From: Chitinophaga pinensis
GTDB lineage: Bacteria > Bacteroidota > Bacteroidia > Bacteroidales > GCA-2748055
DNA: 36,896 nucleotides
Assembly: GCA_945863035.1 (NCBI GenBank)
Contig: CAMAZH010000030.1
Span: 1 to 36,896, forward strand
Reading direction: 5' to 3'
Shown: positions 9,598 to 17,119 of the stretch, piece by piece
Layout: every line of letters starts with the position of its first letter
Position numbering within the stretch: the first letter of the stretch is position 1
Program-made: the position numbers and the translations under genes
Notes under the pieces: model-generated
Seen by the model: the letters and a program-made list of their open reading frames with translations, nothing else
Databases searched by the model: none
Told to the model about the DNA's origin: nothing

Positions 9598-10281
9598 ATG
9601 CTGGTAACAAAAAATTTGTACAAACTGTTTCAGACTTCTGAAGTTGAAACAACGGCCTTGCGGAACATCGACCTGAATATCAAATCTGGCGAGTTTGTTG
9701 CTATTATGGGTCCTTCGGGCTGCGGAAAATCGACGCTTCTAAACCTTTTTGGTTTGCTTGATGAACCTTCCTCGGGGAACATCATTTTTAACGGAACCGA
9801 GGTTTCAAAATTCAAGGAGAAGCAAAGAACCCTGCTTCGGAAGGGCAATATCGGTTTTATTTTTCAGAGCTTCAACCTGATCGAGGAACTTACAGTTTCC
9901 CAGAACGTTGAACTCCCCCTTTATTATTTGGGCTTTCCCGCAAAACAAAGAAAAATTAAGTCGGAGGAAATACTTGAGAAAATGAACCTCCTGCACCGAA
10001 AATCACATTACCCGCAACAACTTTCTGGTGGACAGCAACAACGCGTTGCCATTGCCAGAGCGGTTGTGTGTAACCCTAAACTCGTCCTGGCCGACGAACC
10101 GACCGGAAACCTGGATTCGGAAAATGGTGAACAGGTAATGAGACTCCTGAAAGACTTGAACAAGGAAGGGACTACAATAATAATGGTAACGCACTCCGCC
10201 GAGGATGCTGAAAAAGCAGATCGGGTAATTCATTTGTTCGACGGGCAAGTGGTAACCGAAGACATTCGTAAAGCAATTTAA
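9598..10281 (+). CDS. ABC transporter ATP-binding protein (MacB/LolD type)
   Basis: This is the cytoplasmic ATPase that drives the FtsX-type permease encoded 10 nt downstream. All ABC motifs are intact: Walker A GPSGCGKST (39-47), Q-loop FIFQSFNLIEELTV, signature LSGGQQQRVAIARA (142-155), Walker B LVLADEPTGNLD (162-173) and a switch His in VTHSAEDA. The 227-residue length and FNLIEELTVSQNVELPLYY place it in the MacB/LolD/FtsE-like mechanotransducing group. The substrate cannot be read from the sequence; lipoprotein release, peptide or antibiotic export and envelope signalling are all possible. Confidence 0.95.
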   Translation: MLVTKNLYKLFQTSEVETTALRNIDLNIKSGEFVAIMGPSGCGKSTLLNLFGLLDEPSSGNIIFNGTEVSKFKEKQRTLLRKGNIGFIFQSFNLIEELTVSQNVELPLYYLGFPAKQRKIKSEEILEKMNLLHRKSHYPQQLSGGQQQRVAIARAVVCNPKLVLADEPTGNLDSENGEQVMRLLKDLNKEGTTIIMVTHSAEDAEKADRVIHLFDGQVVTEDIRKAI

Positions 10282-10291
10282 TATCATAACC

Positions 10292-12730
10292 ATGTCACTT
10301 ATAAAACACTACCTTACTACTTTAGTTAAGGCTTTTAAAAGGGATTTGTTTTATTCCCTCATCAATCTGTTCGGACTGGCAATCGGCCTGGCCTCTGCAT
10401 TTCTCATTTTCCTGTATATTCAGGATGAACTGAATTACGACAGGCATTTCGAATCTTGCGACCGGATATATCGTCTTGAAGCAAATTTCAACATTAAAGG
10501 AAAGGAGGACAAGTTTGCCGTTACCCAGTTTCCCATGGCTCCAACCTTAATGGATGAATATCCCGAAATTGAGACGTACACGAGGCTGTTCCCTGCCGAT
10601 GCTTTGTTTTTTGAGAAAAACCAGGAGTTTTTTCAGGAAGATTCTGTCTATTATGCGGATAGCACCGTTTTCGAGGTTTTTTCCCACTCTTTTATCCGGG
10701 GAGATGCACGGAAAGCACTCGTTGAGCCCAATTCAATCGTGATTTCCGCATCAATGGCAAATAAGTATTTTGGCAAATCCGATGTAATTGGTGAGACCCT
10801 TAAAACCAACGATAACATCCTCTATACGATTCAGGGCGTATTCCAGGACATTCCGTGGAATACCCATCTGCGCTATAACGGTTTGATTTCAAGTGCCACG
10901 GTGGCAATGCGCATCGGAGCAGACCGTTTTAACGACAGGAGCGCAGGATCTTTTTGGAATATCAGTGTTTACAGTTTTGTGAAATTGAAACCCAACACTT
11001 CGTTTAATAGTATTTTTGATAAATTCCCCGCCTTCTACGACAAGTACATGAGGGAACTGGGTGATCAGATCAGCGGGGGGTTCACGCTGATGGCAACAGA
11101 TATTTCCGCCATTCATTACAGCTCCTCCAACCTGCAGTACGATCAGCCTAAAGGAAACAAATCCTACCTGTATATTCTTGGGTTTGTGGGGCTTTTTATT
11201 GTGGTTATTGCAAGTATCAATTACATGAACCTCGCCACTGCCCGTTCAGCCCGTAGAGCAAGGGAAGTGGGAATGCGAAAGGTGTCGGGAGCGCACAAAG
11301 GTCTGCTGATACGCCAATTCCTGAGCGAATCCGTGCTCCTTTCAGCCGCGGCTATGGTAATTGCTGCAGGTATTATTGTCTTGGTGCTTCCTTTATTCAA
11401 TGAGTTCTCATCGAAGCATTTTGCCATATTGAATCTGCTATCTCCCTCGATATTGCTCATCCTGTTGGGAATAACCGTCTTTGTGGGTTTGCTTTCGGGC
11501 CTTTATCCCGCATTCTACTTGTCGTCGTTCGACCCCGTGAAAATTCTAAAGGGTGTTGCTGTTAGCGATAAGGCTGGAGCTGCATTCAGACGATTCCTAG
11601 TGGTACTGCAGTTCTCTATCTCAGTATTTATGATTATCGGAAGTCTGGTGGTCAGCAGTCAGCTGAATTTCATGAAAAGCAAGGACCTCGGCTTCGATAA
11701 GGAGAATGTGATCGTAATAAGCCTTCGTGACTCCACCCTGCGCACCAATCTGGAAGCATTCAAGGAGGAGCTGAAGAAAAGCCCTCTTATTCTGGCAGCC
11801 GGAGCCTCAACCTCAAACCCGGGACAGGATTTCGGCAAAAATGTCATGAGGATTGAAGGCGCGGATGGAACGATGGAAGAGGAGGCCCTTAACAATTTCT
11901 TCGTTGACTATGATTATATCGAAACAATGGGCTTCCGGATCGATACCGGCAGAATTTATTCCCGGTCCATGGGAACCGACATCGATAAAGCCTTTATTAT
12001 TAATCAAAAAGCCGCTGGCGAATTCAACTGGCACGACAAAGCATTAGGCAAACGTTTCCAGAACCGTCTGAACCTCGACGGTACGGCAGCCATGGATGGC
12101 GAAATCATTGGGGTTTTGGAGGATTTTAACTACGGATCACTCCATAATCCAATTGAACCCATGGTTTTGATGCTTACCGACCGCAACGATTTCTTCCGCA
12201 ACCTCAGCGTGCGGATCAAACCCGGGTCGGCCAACGAAGCCATCGAGTGGATACGGAAAACCCGCGAGAGGTTTGATCCCTATTTCCCCTTTGAGTATAA
12301 ATTTCTCGACCAGTCTATCGATGAATATTACAAGGAGGAATTTGCGATCAGTAAGATTTTCAAAGTCTTCACACTCCTTACATTATTCGTTGCCGCACTC
12401 GGATTGCTTGGATTATCGGCTTTTATAACCCAGCAAAAGACCCGTGAAATCGGATTAAGGAAGGTGTTGGGGTCATCCTCAACTCAAGTTGTAATGATGT
12501 TTTTGAAAGATTTTGGACTCTGGGTAATCGTTGCAAACCTTATTGCTTTTCCGTTTGCATGGTACTTTATGGACAAATGGCTGCAGAACTTCTTCTATAA
12601 AATAAGCATCGGCACCGGTTTTTTCATTATTGCCCTGTTGGTGTCGCTGGTTGCTGCCCTCTTAACCGTTTCGTGGCAAAGCTTCAAGGCCTCGAGACTA
12701 AACCCCTCCGAATCATTGAAATACGAGTAG
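10292..12730 (+). CDS. FtsX/MacB-family ABC transporter permease, duplicated form
   Basis: The 812-residue inner-membrane protein partners the ATPase upstream. The first half has a membrane helix (about 20-42), a MacB-like extracytoplasmic core (about 50-270), then three helices (about 290-410) of an FtsX domain with RSARRAREVGMRKVSGAHKG. A fourth helix near 430-450 opens a second extracytoplasmic domain. The second FtsX domain (about 675-800) carries the parallel QKTREIGLRKVLGSS coupling segment. This duplicated architecture is common in Bacteroidota operons where the permease both senses and transports. A strong terminator follows directly. Confidence 0.94.
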   Translation: MSLIKHYLTTLVKAFKRDLFYSLINLFGLAIGLASAFLIFLYIQDELNYDRHFESCDRIYRLEANFNIKGKEDKFAVTQFPMAPTLMDEYPEIETYTRLFPADALFFEKNQEFFQEDSVYYADSTVFEVFSHSFIRGDARKALVEPNSIVISASMANKYFGKSDVIGETLKTNDNILYTIQGVFQDIPWNTHLRYNGLISSATVAMRIGADRFNDRSAGSFWNISVYSFVKLKPNTSFNSIFDKFPAFYDKYMRELGDQISGGFTLMATDISAIHYSSSNLQYDQPKGNKSYLYILGFVGLFIVVIASINYMNLATARSARRAREVGMRKVSGAHKGLLIRQFLSESVLLSAAAMVIAAGIIVLVLPLFNEFSSKHFAILNLLSPSILLILLGITVFVGLLSGLYPAFYLSSFDPVKILKGVAVSDKAGAAFRRFLVVLQFSISVFMIIGSLVVSSQLNFMKSKDLGFDKENVIVISLRDSTLRTNLEAFKEELKKSPLILAAGASTSNPGQDFGKNVMRIEGADGTMEEEALNNFFVDYDYIETMGFRIDTGRIYSRSMGTDIDKAFIINQKAAGEFNWHDKALGKRFQNRLNLDGTAAMDGEIIGVLEDFNYGSLHNPIEPMVLMLTDRNDFFRNLSVRIKPGSANEAIEWIRKTRERFDPYFPFEYKFLDQSIDEYYKEEFAISKIFKVFTLLTLFVAALGLLGLSAFITQQKTREIGLRKVLGSSSTQVVMMFLKDFGLWVIVANLIAFPFAWYFMDKWLQNFFYKISIGTGFFIIALLVSLVAALLTVSWQSFKASRLNPSESLKYE

Positions 12731-12752
12731 AATCCGCTTTCTCGTATGCTGG

Positions 12753-12793
12753 CAACCGGCGCTGAAATGGTTTTTCAGGCCGGTTGTTTTTTT
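12753..12793 (+). terminator. Rho-independent terminator of the ABC operon
   Basis: CAACCGGC (12753-12760) pairs perfectly with GCCGGTTG (12779-12786), and an inner CTGAAA/TTTCAG extends the stem past a one-base bulge. Seven T residues follow. It lies 22 nt after the permease stop. Confidence 0.9.
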
Positions 12794-12854
12794 GTTTTAA
12801 TACGATTTGAAAATATGTTTCACCTCTCTGCAATAAGGTTAATTTTTTTGTATG

Positions 12855-12862
12855 TACTTTTG
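12855..12862 (+). promoter_or_regulatory. Candidate -7 promoter box for the aminotransferase operon
   Basis: TACTTTTG matches TAnnTTTG exactly and lies 17 nt before the aminotransferase ATG, after the terminator of the previous operon. This would give a very short 5' leader. The -33 region is not a clear match. Confidence 0.5.
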
Positions 12863-12879
12863 CGGAAATATTTTTTACC

Positions 12880-13716
12880 ATGGGAAGCATACAGGGGAAA
12901 TACTTTTTGAGGGGGAATGATCTTCGGGAGGATTATGAATTTGATAATTCTTTTCTCACGAAGGGGAACAACTTCTACGAAGTCGTTAGAATTCAGGAGA
13001 GTGTTGTGCTCTTTCTGGAAGACCATATGAACAGGTTGGAAGGCTCTGCAAGAAATTCAAACCTCCGGCCTTTTGTGAATGCTGCGGAAATGAAAAAATT
13101 GCTTTTCCGACTTATCCGGGCAAACAAACTGACCGAAGGAAACCTGAAATTTGTTTTTCACTTTGGTTCGGGAGAGTGGGAGAAAACCTTTATGGCTTAC
13201 CCGGTACCTTATTATTATCCTGAAGAATCGGTATATGCCGCAGGGGTAAGTACTGAGATCTTTAAATTCGAGCGTCCCAATCCCTCGGTAAAAAACTGGT
13301 TTTCGAACTACAAGGCAGAGATCGCAGTGATTAAGGCTGACAAGCAGCTTTATGAGTTGATTCTCGAGAGTGAGAACGGAACCATAACCGAAGGCAGCCA
13401 ATCGAACCTTTTTGTTGTTAAAAACAATGTCATCTATACCGCTCCGAAAGATACAGTCCTGGAAGGCATAACCCGAAAAAAAATCGTTGAAATATGCCAT
13501 AAGGCAGGAATCCCTCTGGAGGAAAAAGTATATAAGCGCGAATTTCTTCTGAATGCCGACGCTGTTTTCCTTTCCGGAACCTCGGCCAAGATTCTGCCGG
13601 TATCAAAAATCGGGGATGCGAATATCAACCCCTCCAATCCCCTGGTGAAAAAAGTAAGCGAGCTATATGATGAGGTAATAAACGAATATATCAGCTTGCA
13701 TAAAAATGAGTTTTGA
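12880..13716 (+). CDS. Class IV PLP-dependent aminotransferase
   Basis: This 278-residue cytoplasmic fold-type IV PLP enzyme belongs to the family of branched-chain and D-amino-acid aminotransferases and aminodeoxychorismate lyase. The likely Schiff-base lysine is Lys138 in NPSVKNWFSNYK. The PLP-binding Glu is Glu171 in NGTITEGSQSNLFVV, and TVLEGITRKKIVE and FLSGTSAKILPV are further family motifs. The residues after Lys138 do not match the classic BCAT or PabC patterns, so the substrate is not assigned. It overlaps the L-2-hydroxyglutarate oxidase gene by 11 nt, suggesting a shared operon. Confidence 0.9.
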   Translation: MGSIQGKYFLRGNDLREDYEFDNSFLTKGNNFYEVVRIQESVVLFLEDHMNRLEGSARNSNLRPFVNAAEMKKLLFRLIRANKLTEGNLKFVFHFGSGEWEKTFMAYPVPYYYPEESVYAAGVSTEIFKFERPNPSVKNWFSNYKAEIAVIKADKQLYELILESENGTITEGSQSNLFVVKNNVIYTAPKDTVLEGITRKKIVEICHKAGIPLEEKVYKREFLLNADAVFLSGTSAKILPVSKIGDANINPSNPLVKKVSELYDEVINEYISLHKNEF

Positions 13717-14908
13717 TGTTGTAATCATCGGAGGGGGAATAGTGGGATTAGCCACTGCCTTGAAATCCAAGGAGCTAAACCCCTCTCTGAAAATCTGTCT
13801 GCTTGAGAAAGAAGACGGCCTTGCCAGGCATCAGACCGGCAACAACAGCGGGGTTATCCATTCGGGCATTTACTATAAGCCAGGTAGTTTGAAAGCCAGT
13901 AACTGTCTCAGGGGATATTCCCACCTTCTCGATTTTTGCAGAAACAACGAAATTCCTTACGAGATTACAGGAAAAGTGATCGTAGCCACGCGCCCCGGCG
14001 AGCTTAAAAGCCTTGACGATTTGTACCAAAGGGGATTATCAAACGGGCTTTGTGACATTAAAAAACTTAACCGCGACCAGCTTGCGGAATATGAGAAACA
14101 TGTTGCCGGAATTGCCGGGCTGTATGTGCCCTCTACAGGAATCGTGGATTACAAGAATGTTTGCCGGAAAATCGCAGAGCTGTTTGTGGAGAAATACGGA
14201 GGAGTGATCTACACAAGCCATGAAGTGCGCGGCATTACGTATGATGGAAAGCTTGCCCATATTCGAACCACGGGCAATGAATTTTCGGCGAAACTGGTTG
14301 TAAACACCGCAGGATTGTTTTCCGACCGGGTGGCCCGGTTCACTTCAGAAAAGCAGGATTTGAAAATTATTCCTTTCAGGGGAGAATATTACAAGCTTAA
14401 GCCGGAGAAGGAATATCTGGTTAAAAACCTGATATACCCCGTGCCCGATCCCAATTTCCCGTTTTTGGGAGTGCATTTTACCCGGATGATCAATGGAGGT
14501 GTGGAGGCGGGACCCAATGCGGTTTTTGCTTTTAAAAGGGAGGGATACCGTAAGACCGATGTCTCGATCCCCGATTTGTGGGATTCGTTAAGCTGGCCAG
14601 GCTTCCAAAAGGTTATGCTCAAATATACCCGGATGGGGCTGGGCGAGTATTACAGATCGTTTAACAAGAGCGCATTTACCAGAGCCTTGCAGCGCCTGGT
14701 TCCCGAAATCAGCAGTGAGGATCTTATTCCCGGGGGAGCAGGAATCAGGGCGCAGGCATGCGACCGACAGGGAAAACTTATCGATGACTTTTTTATCGCT
14801 GAGAACAATAGAGCGATAAATGTGTTAAATGCCCCGTCACCGGCAGCCACTGCCTCGCTTTCAATTGGCGAAACCATTGCACGGAAAGTTGTTTCAAGGT
14901 TTAAATAG
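13706..14908 (+). CDS. lhgO: L-2-hydroxyglutarate oxidase (LhgO-type FAD oxidoreductase)
   Basis: This enzyme oxidises L-2-hydroxyglutarate to 2-oxoglutarate, probably passing electrons to the membrane quinone pool. The 400 residues begin with the FAD dinucleotide fold VVIIGGGIVGLATAL (4-18). The substrate-side motifs HQTGNNSGVIHSGIYYKPGS and KASNCLRG are specific to the LhgO/YgaF branch of the DAO superfamily. VNTAGLFSDRVA and the C-terminal NAPSPAATASLSIGE also fit. The start inside the 3' end of the aminotransferase gene suggests coupling. A transaminase and a 2-oxoglutarate-generating oxidase side by side may reflect metabolite repair around glutamate, but that is inference. Confidence 0.93.
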   Translation: MSFDVVIIGGGIVGLATALKSKELNPSLKICLLEKEDGLARHQTGNNSGVIHSGIYYKPGSLKASNCLRGYSHLLDFCRNNEIPYEITGKVIVATRPGELKSLDDLYQRGLSNGLCDIKKLNRDQLAEYEKHVAGIAGLYVPSTGIVDYKNVCRKIAELFVEKYGGVIYTSHEVRGITYDGKLAHIRTTGNEFSAKLVVNTAGLFSDRVARFTSEKQDLKIIPFRGEYYKLKPEKEYLVKNLIYPVPDPNFPFLGVHFTRMINGGVEAGPNAVFAFKREGYRKTDVSIPDLWDSLSWPGFQKVMLKYTRMGLGEYYRSFNKSAFTRALQRLVPEISSEDLIPGGAGIRAQACDRQGKLIDDFFIAENNRAINVLNAPSPAATASLSIGETIARKVVSRFK

Positions 14909-14922
14909 AAAAAACTTTTATT

Positions 14923-15621
14923 ATGTCAAAAACACTAGCCACACTTGTCTTTTTAACCCTGCTCTTCCCGCGTTTCGATGCGAGTGCCCAATTCTCGAAG
15001 GAAAACAGCGGGGAGTTTATCTTTTCGTTTTCCGAGGTTCAACGTATGGGCATCGATATCCCCACGAAAATGAGGTTTACCCTGTTTTTTCACGCAGGCC
15101 AGAACATGCACTATGATTTTACCAACAACTTTGGGTTTTTCAGCGGGTATGGCATCAGGAATATCGGAATTGTTACCGAGGAGGGCAACAGCGTAATAAA
15201 GAGGCGTACCTATTCGCTCGGCGTTCCTTTGGCGCTCAAGCTGGGATCCTTTAACGACCATATTTATGTTTACGGGGGAGGGGAACTTGAGCTGTTTTTC
15301 CACTACAAGCAAAAGCTGTACATCAACGGAGACAAAACCGCCAAGCATAGCCAGTGGTTCAGTAATCGCACCGAACGCTTTGCGCCCTCGTTTTTCGCAG
15401 GAATCCAGTTTCCCAAAGGCATCAACCTGAAATTCAAGTATTACCCCCGGAACTTTTTAAATGTTGATTACAAAGGATATGATTTTAACACAGAAGTAGA
15501 TTACTCGGATTTCAACCAAACCCAACTTTTTTATTTCTCGCTGAGTTTTAATTTTAAAAACCAGGATCTAAAGAAACTCTACAGTCCGGAATCCGGACCG
15601 GGCCGAATTGCCGGTCTTTAG
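14923..15621 (+). CDS. Secreted outer-membrane beta-barrel-like protein
   Basis: A signal peptide is clear: a short basic start, a hydrophobic core (about 5-18), and cleavage after ASA around residue 22. The remaining ~210 residues show alternating polar and hydrophobic strands rich in Tyr, Phe and Gly (YDFTNNFGFFSGYGIRNIG, IYVYGGGELELFFHYKQKL) and end LFYFSLSFNFKN before a short polar tail. This is typical of small outer-membrane barrels. No named family is recognised. It starts 14 nt after lhgO, so it is probably the last gene of that operon. Confidence 0.85.
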   Translation: MSKTLATLVFLTLLFPRFDASAQFSKENSGEFIFSFSEVQRMGIDIPTKMRFTLFFHAGQNMHYDFTNNFGFFSGYGIRNIGIVTEEGNSVIKRRTYSLGVPLALKLGSFNDHIYVYGGGELELFFHYKQKLYINGDKTAKHSQWFSNRTERFAPSFFAGIQFPKGINLKFKYYPRNFLNVDYKGYDFNTEVDYSDFNQTQLFYFSLSFNFKNQDLKKLYSPESGPGRIAGL

Positions 15622-15727
15622 GGCCTGGTTTGTTTGTAAGCGGGAAGAAGGGAGGGAATCCGAATGTGCGAAAGAGGGCTTTGATTAATTCTTATTCCCT
15701 ATAGCTGTCATATTAAAGAGAATTTGC

Positions 15728-15735
15728 TATTTTTG
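15728..15735 (+). promoter_or_regulatory. Candidate -7 promoter box for tRNA-Val
   Basis: TATTTTTG matches TAnnTTTG and ends 9 nt before the first base of the tRNA. The position fits initiation a few bases upstream of the mature 5' end. Confidence 0.6.
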
Positions 15736-15744
15736 CAACAAAAT

Positions 15745-15818
15745 GGGCTATTAACTCAGTGGTTTAGAGTGCTACCTTGACAGGGTAGAAGTCACAGGTT
15801 CGAATCCAGTATAGCCCA
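15745..15818 (+). tRNA. tRNA-Val (GAC anticodon)
   Basis: The cloverleaf folds by eye. The acceptor GGGCTAT pairs with ATAGCCC over 7 bp. The D arm is ACTC/GAGT, and the anticodon stem CTACC/GGTAG carries loop TTGACAG with anticodon GAC. The variable loop is AAGTC and the T loop is TTCGAAT. The T stem ACAGG/CCAGT has one A-A mismatch at its third pair (15796 with 15808), and CCA is not encoded. A consensus -7 box precedes it and a terminator follows. Confidence 0.95.
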
Positions 15819-15832
15819 CAGTTAAACATAAG

Positions 15833-15867
15833 AAACGCCTTTATCTGTAATGGATGAGGGCGTTTTT
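15833..15867 (+). terminator. Rho-independent terminator after tRNA-Val
   Basis: AAACGCC (15833-15839) pairs with GGCGTTT (15859-15865) around a 19-nt loop, and the T run continues to 15867. It lies 14 nt after the tRNA. Confidence 0.75.
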
Positions 15868-16039
15868 GGTTTACGGGTACTGAAACAGTCTTAATAGAAA
15901 CTTGTGTTTAAACAAATGATTCTCGGCCGCGCGGCCATTAAAAGCTAAAAGGCGAAGAAGCCTGAGATGTCTTTTTGCCTTGTACATTACATTAATGTTT
16001 GTCGGCACCAATACCGGAAAACACTATTGCCAAAGTTGA
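15868..16039. other. Non-coding stretch with short palindromes
   Basis: No gene is seen here. There is a perfect 12-bp GC palindrome GGCCGCGCGGCC at 15925-15936 and a small AGGC/GCCT hairpin near 15950. Both are short and of unknown significance. Confidence 0.4.
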
Positions 16040-16459
16040 AAAACATATCTCATCCCACATAAATACAATTTCCATGTATCTCGGATGTATTCTGAAATTG
16101 GTAGTTATTATTGCCATTCTCACTAAAAATATTTCCATAGAGATATATAACTATCTCAAGCAATCTATTATATTTTTCATACGGTTCGAAGAAACTTCAA
16201 ACTATCTAAAGAAAACTCCAAACTATCTGAAGATAATTCCTATCTGTCTGTAGGAAACTCCCACTAACGAGAAGAAATTTCCCAACTGTCTGTAGGAAAC
16301 TCCCACCAACGAGAAGAAATCTCCCAACTGAGTGAAGAAAATTGTGATCAACGGGTAGGAAAATCTCATCGGCCGGTAGGAAATATAGATTTGATTGAAA
16401 ACATATCCCTATTCGCAAGAAAAATGTTGCTATCCATGAACATACTATTCCCATGTACC
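16040..16459. repeat. Degenerate tandem array with a 21-bp period, about 20 units
   Basis: Cutting the sequence every 21 bp from 16040 keeps a common register for about 20 units with no length change. Each unit has an A-rich start, a TCCC/TTCC core near positions 9-12 and a variable end. The units at 16250 and 16292 differ at one base, and those at 16271 and 16313 are close, giving a 42-bp higher-order repeat. Outer units are much more diverged. On either strand the period equals seven codons. The plus strand is broken by in-frame TAG codons at the central units; the minus strand reads a heptad pattern FLxxxxx at 16206-16466 without a recognisable protein family. Function is unknown. Confidence 0.85.
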
Positions 16460-16560
16460 CATACAAGCTTTGGCAGCTGGTTTATTTGTGGGTATTTGGT
16501 AAAAAAATGTTGGTTTAATGGGATTATTGCTGTATTTTAGTTCTCCTATCCCTTAATGCT

Positions 16561-16929
16561 ATGATACGCTACAATTTTGACAAGATGTTTAAAGCCCGGG
16601 GAGTTGAACGCCCCTTCACTTTTTTGCGGCAGGCTGGTTTTTCGGTAAATTTTGCCACCAAGATTAAAAAAAACAAGGTTAAGCGACTCGATCTGGAAGA
16701 GGTAGAACGATTGTGCCTGGTTTTACGATGTACCCCAAATGATTTCCTCGATTGGACACCTGAATCCGATGAGCTGGCCGGGGATGACCATCCCCTGAAT
16801 GCCATTCGCCGATCCGATAAAGTCATTGATATTACAAGGACCCTGAATTCGGTTCCTTTGGGACAATTGGCAGAAATAGAACAGATGATTAAAGACAGGA
16901 TAAACAAAACCGTAGCGCCCAATAAATAG
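16561..16929 (+). CDS. Cro/CI-type helix-turn-helix regulator
   Basis: The 122 residues open with a helix-turn-helix of the small Cro/C1 type: FDKMFKARGVERPFTFLRQAG, then FSVNFATKIKKNKVKRLDLEEVERLCLVLRCTPNDFLDW (about 29-67). The NFATKIKKNK segment is the recognition-helix region, and LRCTPNDFLDW is the characteristic end of this domain. The C-terminal half (70-122) is a linker and an amphipathic helix (LAEIEQMIKDRI) that may dimerise. It lies between the 21-bp array and the RAYT element. Its target is not known. Confidence 0.9.
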   Translation: MIRYNFDKMFKARGVERPFTFLRQAGFSVNFATKIKKNKVKRLDLEEVERLCLVLRCTPNDFLDWTPESDELAGDDHPLNAIRRSDKVIDITRTLNSVPLGQLAEIEQMIKDRINKTVAPNK

Positions 16930-16951
16930 GGCTCCGCGTTTTCGAAGAACA

Positions 16952-16968
16952 ACGGTTAACGGGCCGAT
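16952..16968 (+). repeat. Left imperfect inverted repeat of the RAYT element
   Basis: ACGGTTAACGGGCCGAT here matches the reverse complement of 17862-17878 at 15 of 17 bases. The pair brackets the transposase gene. Confidence 0.65.
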
Positions 16969-16985
16969 GGATAATGGGCCGACGG

Positions 16986-17005
16986 AGCCGCAATGCATTG
17001 CGGCT
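16986..17005. repeat. REP-like palindrome upstream of the RAYT gene
   Basis: AGCCGCAATG followed at once by its exact reverse complement gives a perfect 20-bp palindrome. It is preceded by TAATGGGCCGACG (16972-16984) and followed by ACGAATACCAAT (17006-17017), both of which recur around the palindrome inside the transposase gene. This is the arrangement expected of the REP elements mobilised by RAYT proteins. Confidence 0.8.
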
Positions 17006-17119
17006 ACGAATACCAATACATTGTTTCACAAACGGGTCGGGAGAGGAAAGATATGAAATCGATCGAAAAAAATATTGTAGTTTTGTTAAGGAATAGGAAT
17101 TGATATACCATTTTCATCA

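Noticed and set aside
15925-15936. GGCCGCGCGGCC palindrome as an operator or attachment site
   Set aside because: Only 12 bp, no second copy in the window, no associated integrase or regulator.
16187-16400. CRISPR array
   Set aside because: The units are directly adjacent without spacers, degenerate and only 21 bp; there are no cas genes.
15999-16466. Two overlapping frames (plus 15999-16253, minus 16206-16466) across the 21-bp array as protein genes
   Set aside because: The heptad pattern follows from the DNA period, the plus frame stops inside the array, and neither has family features or a clear start signal.
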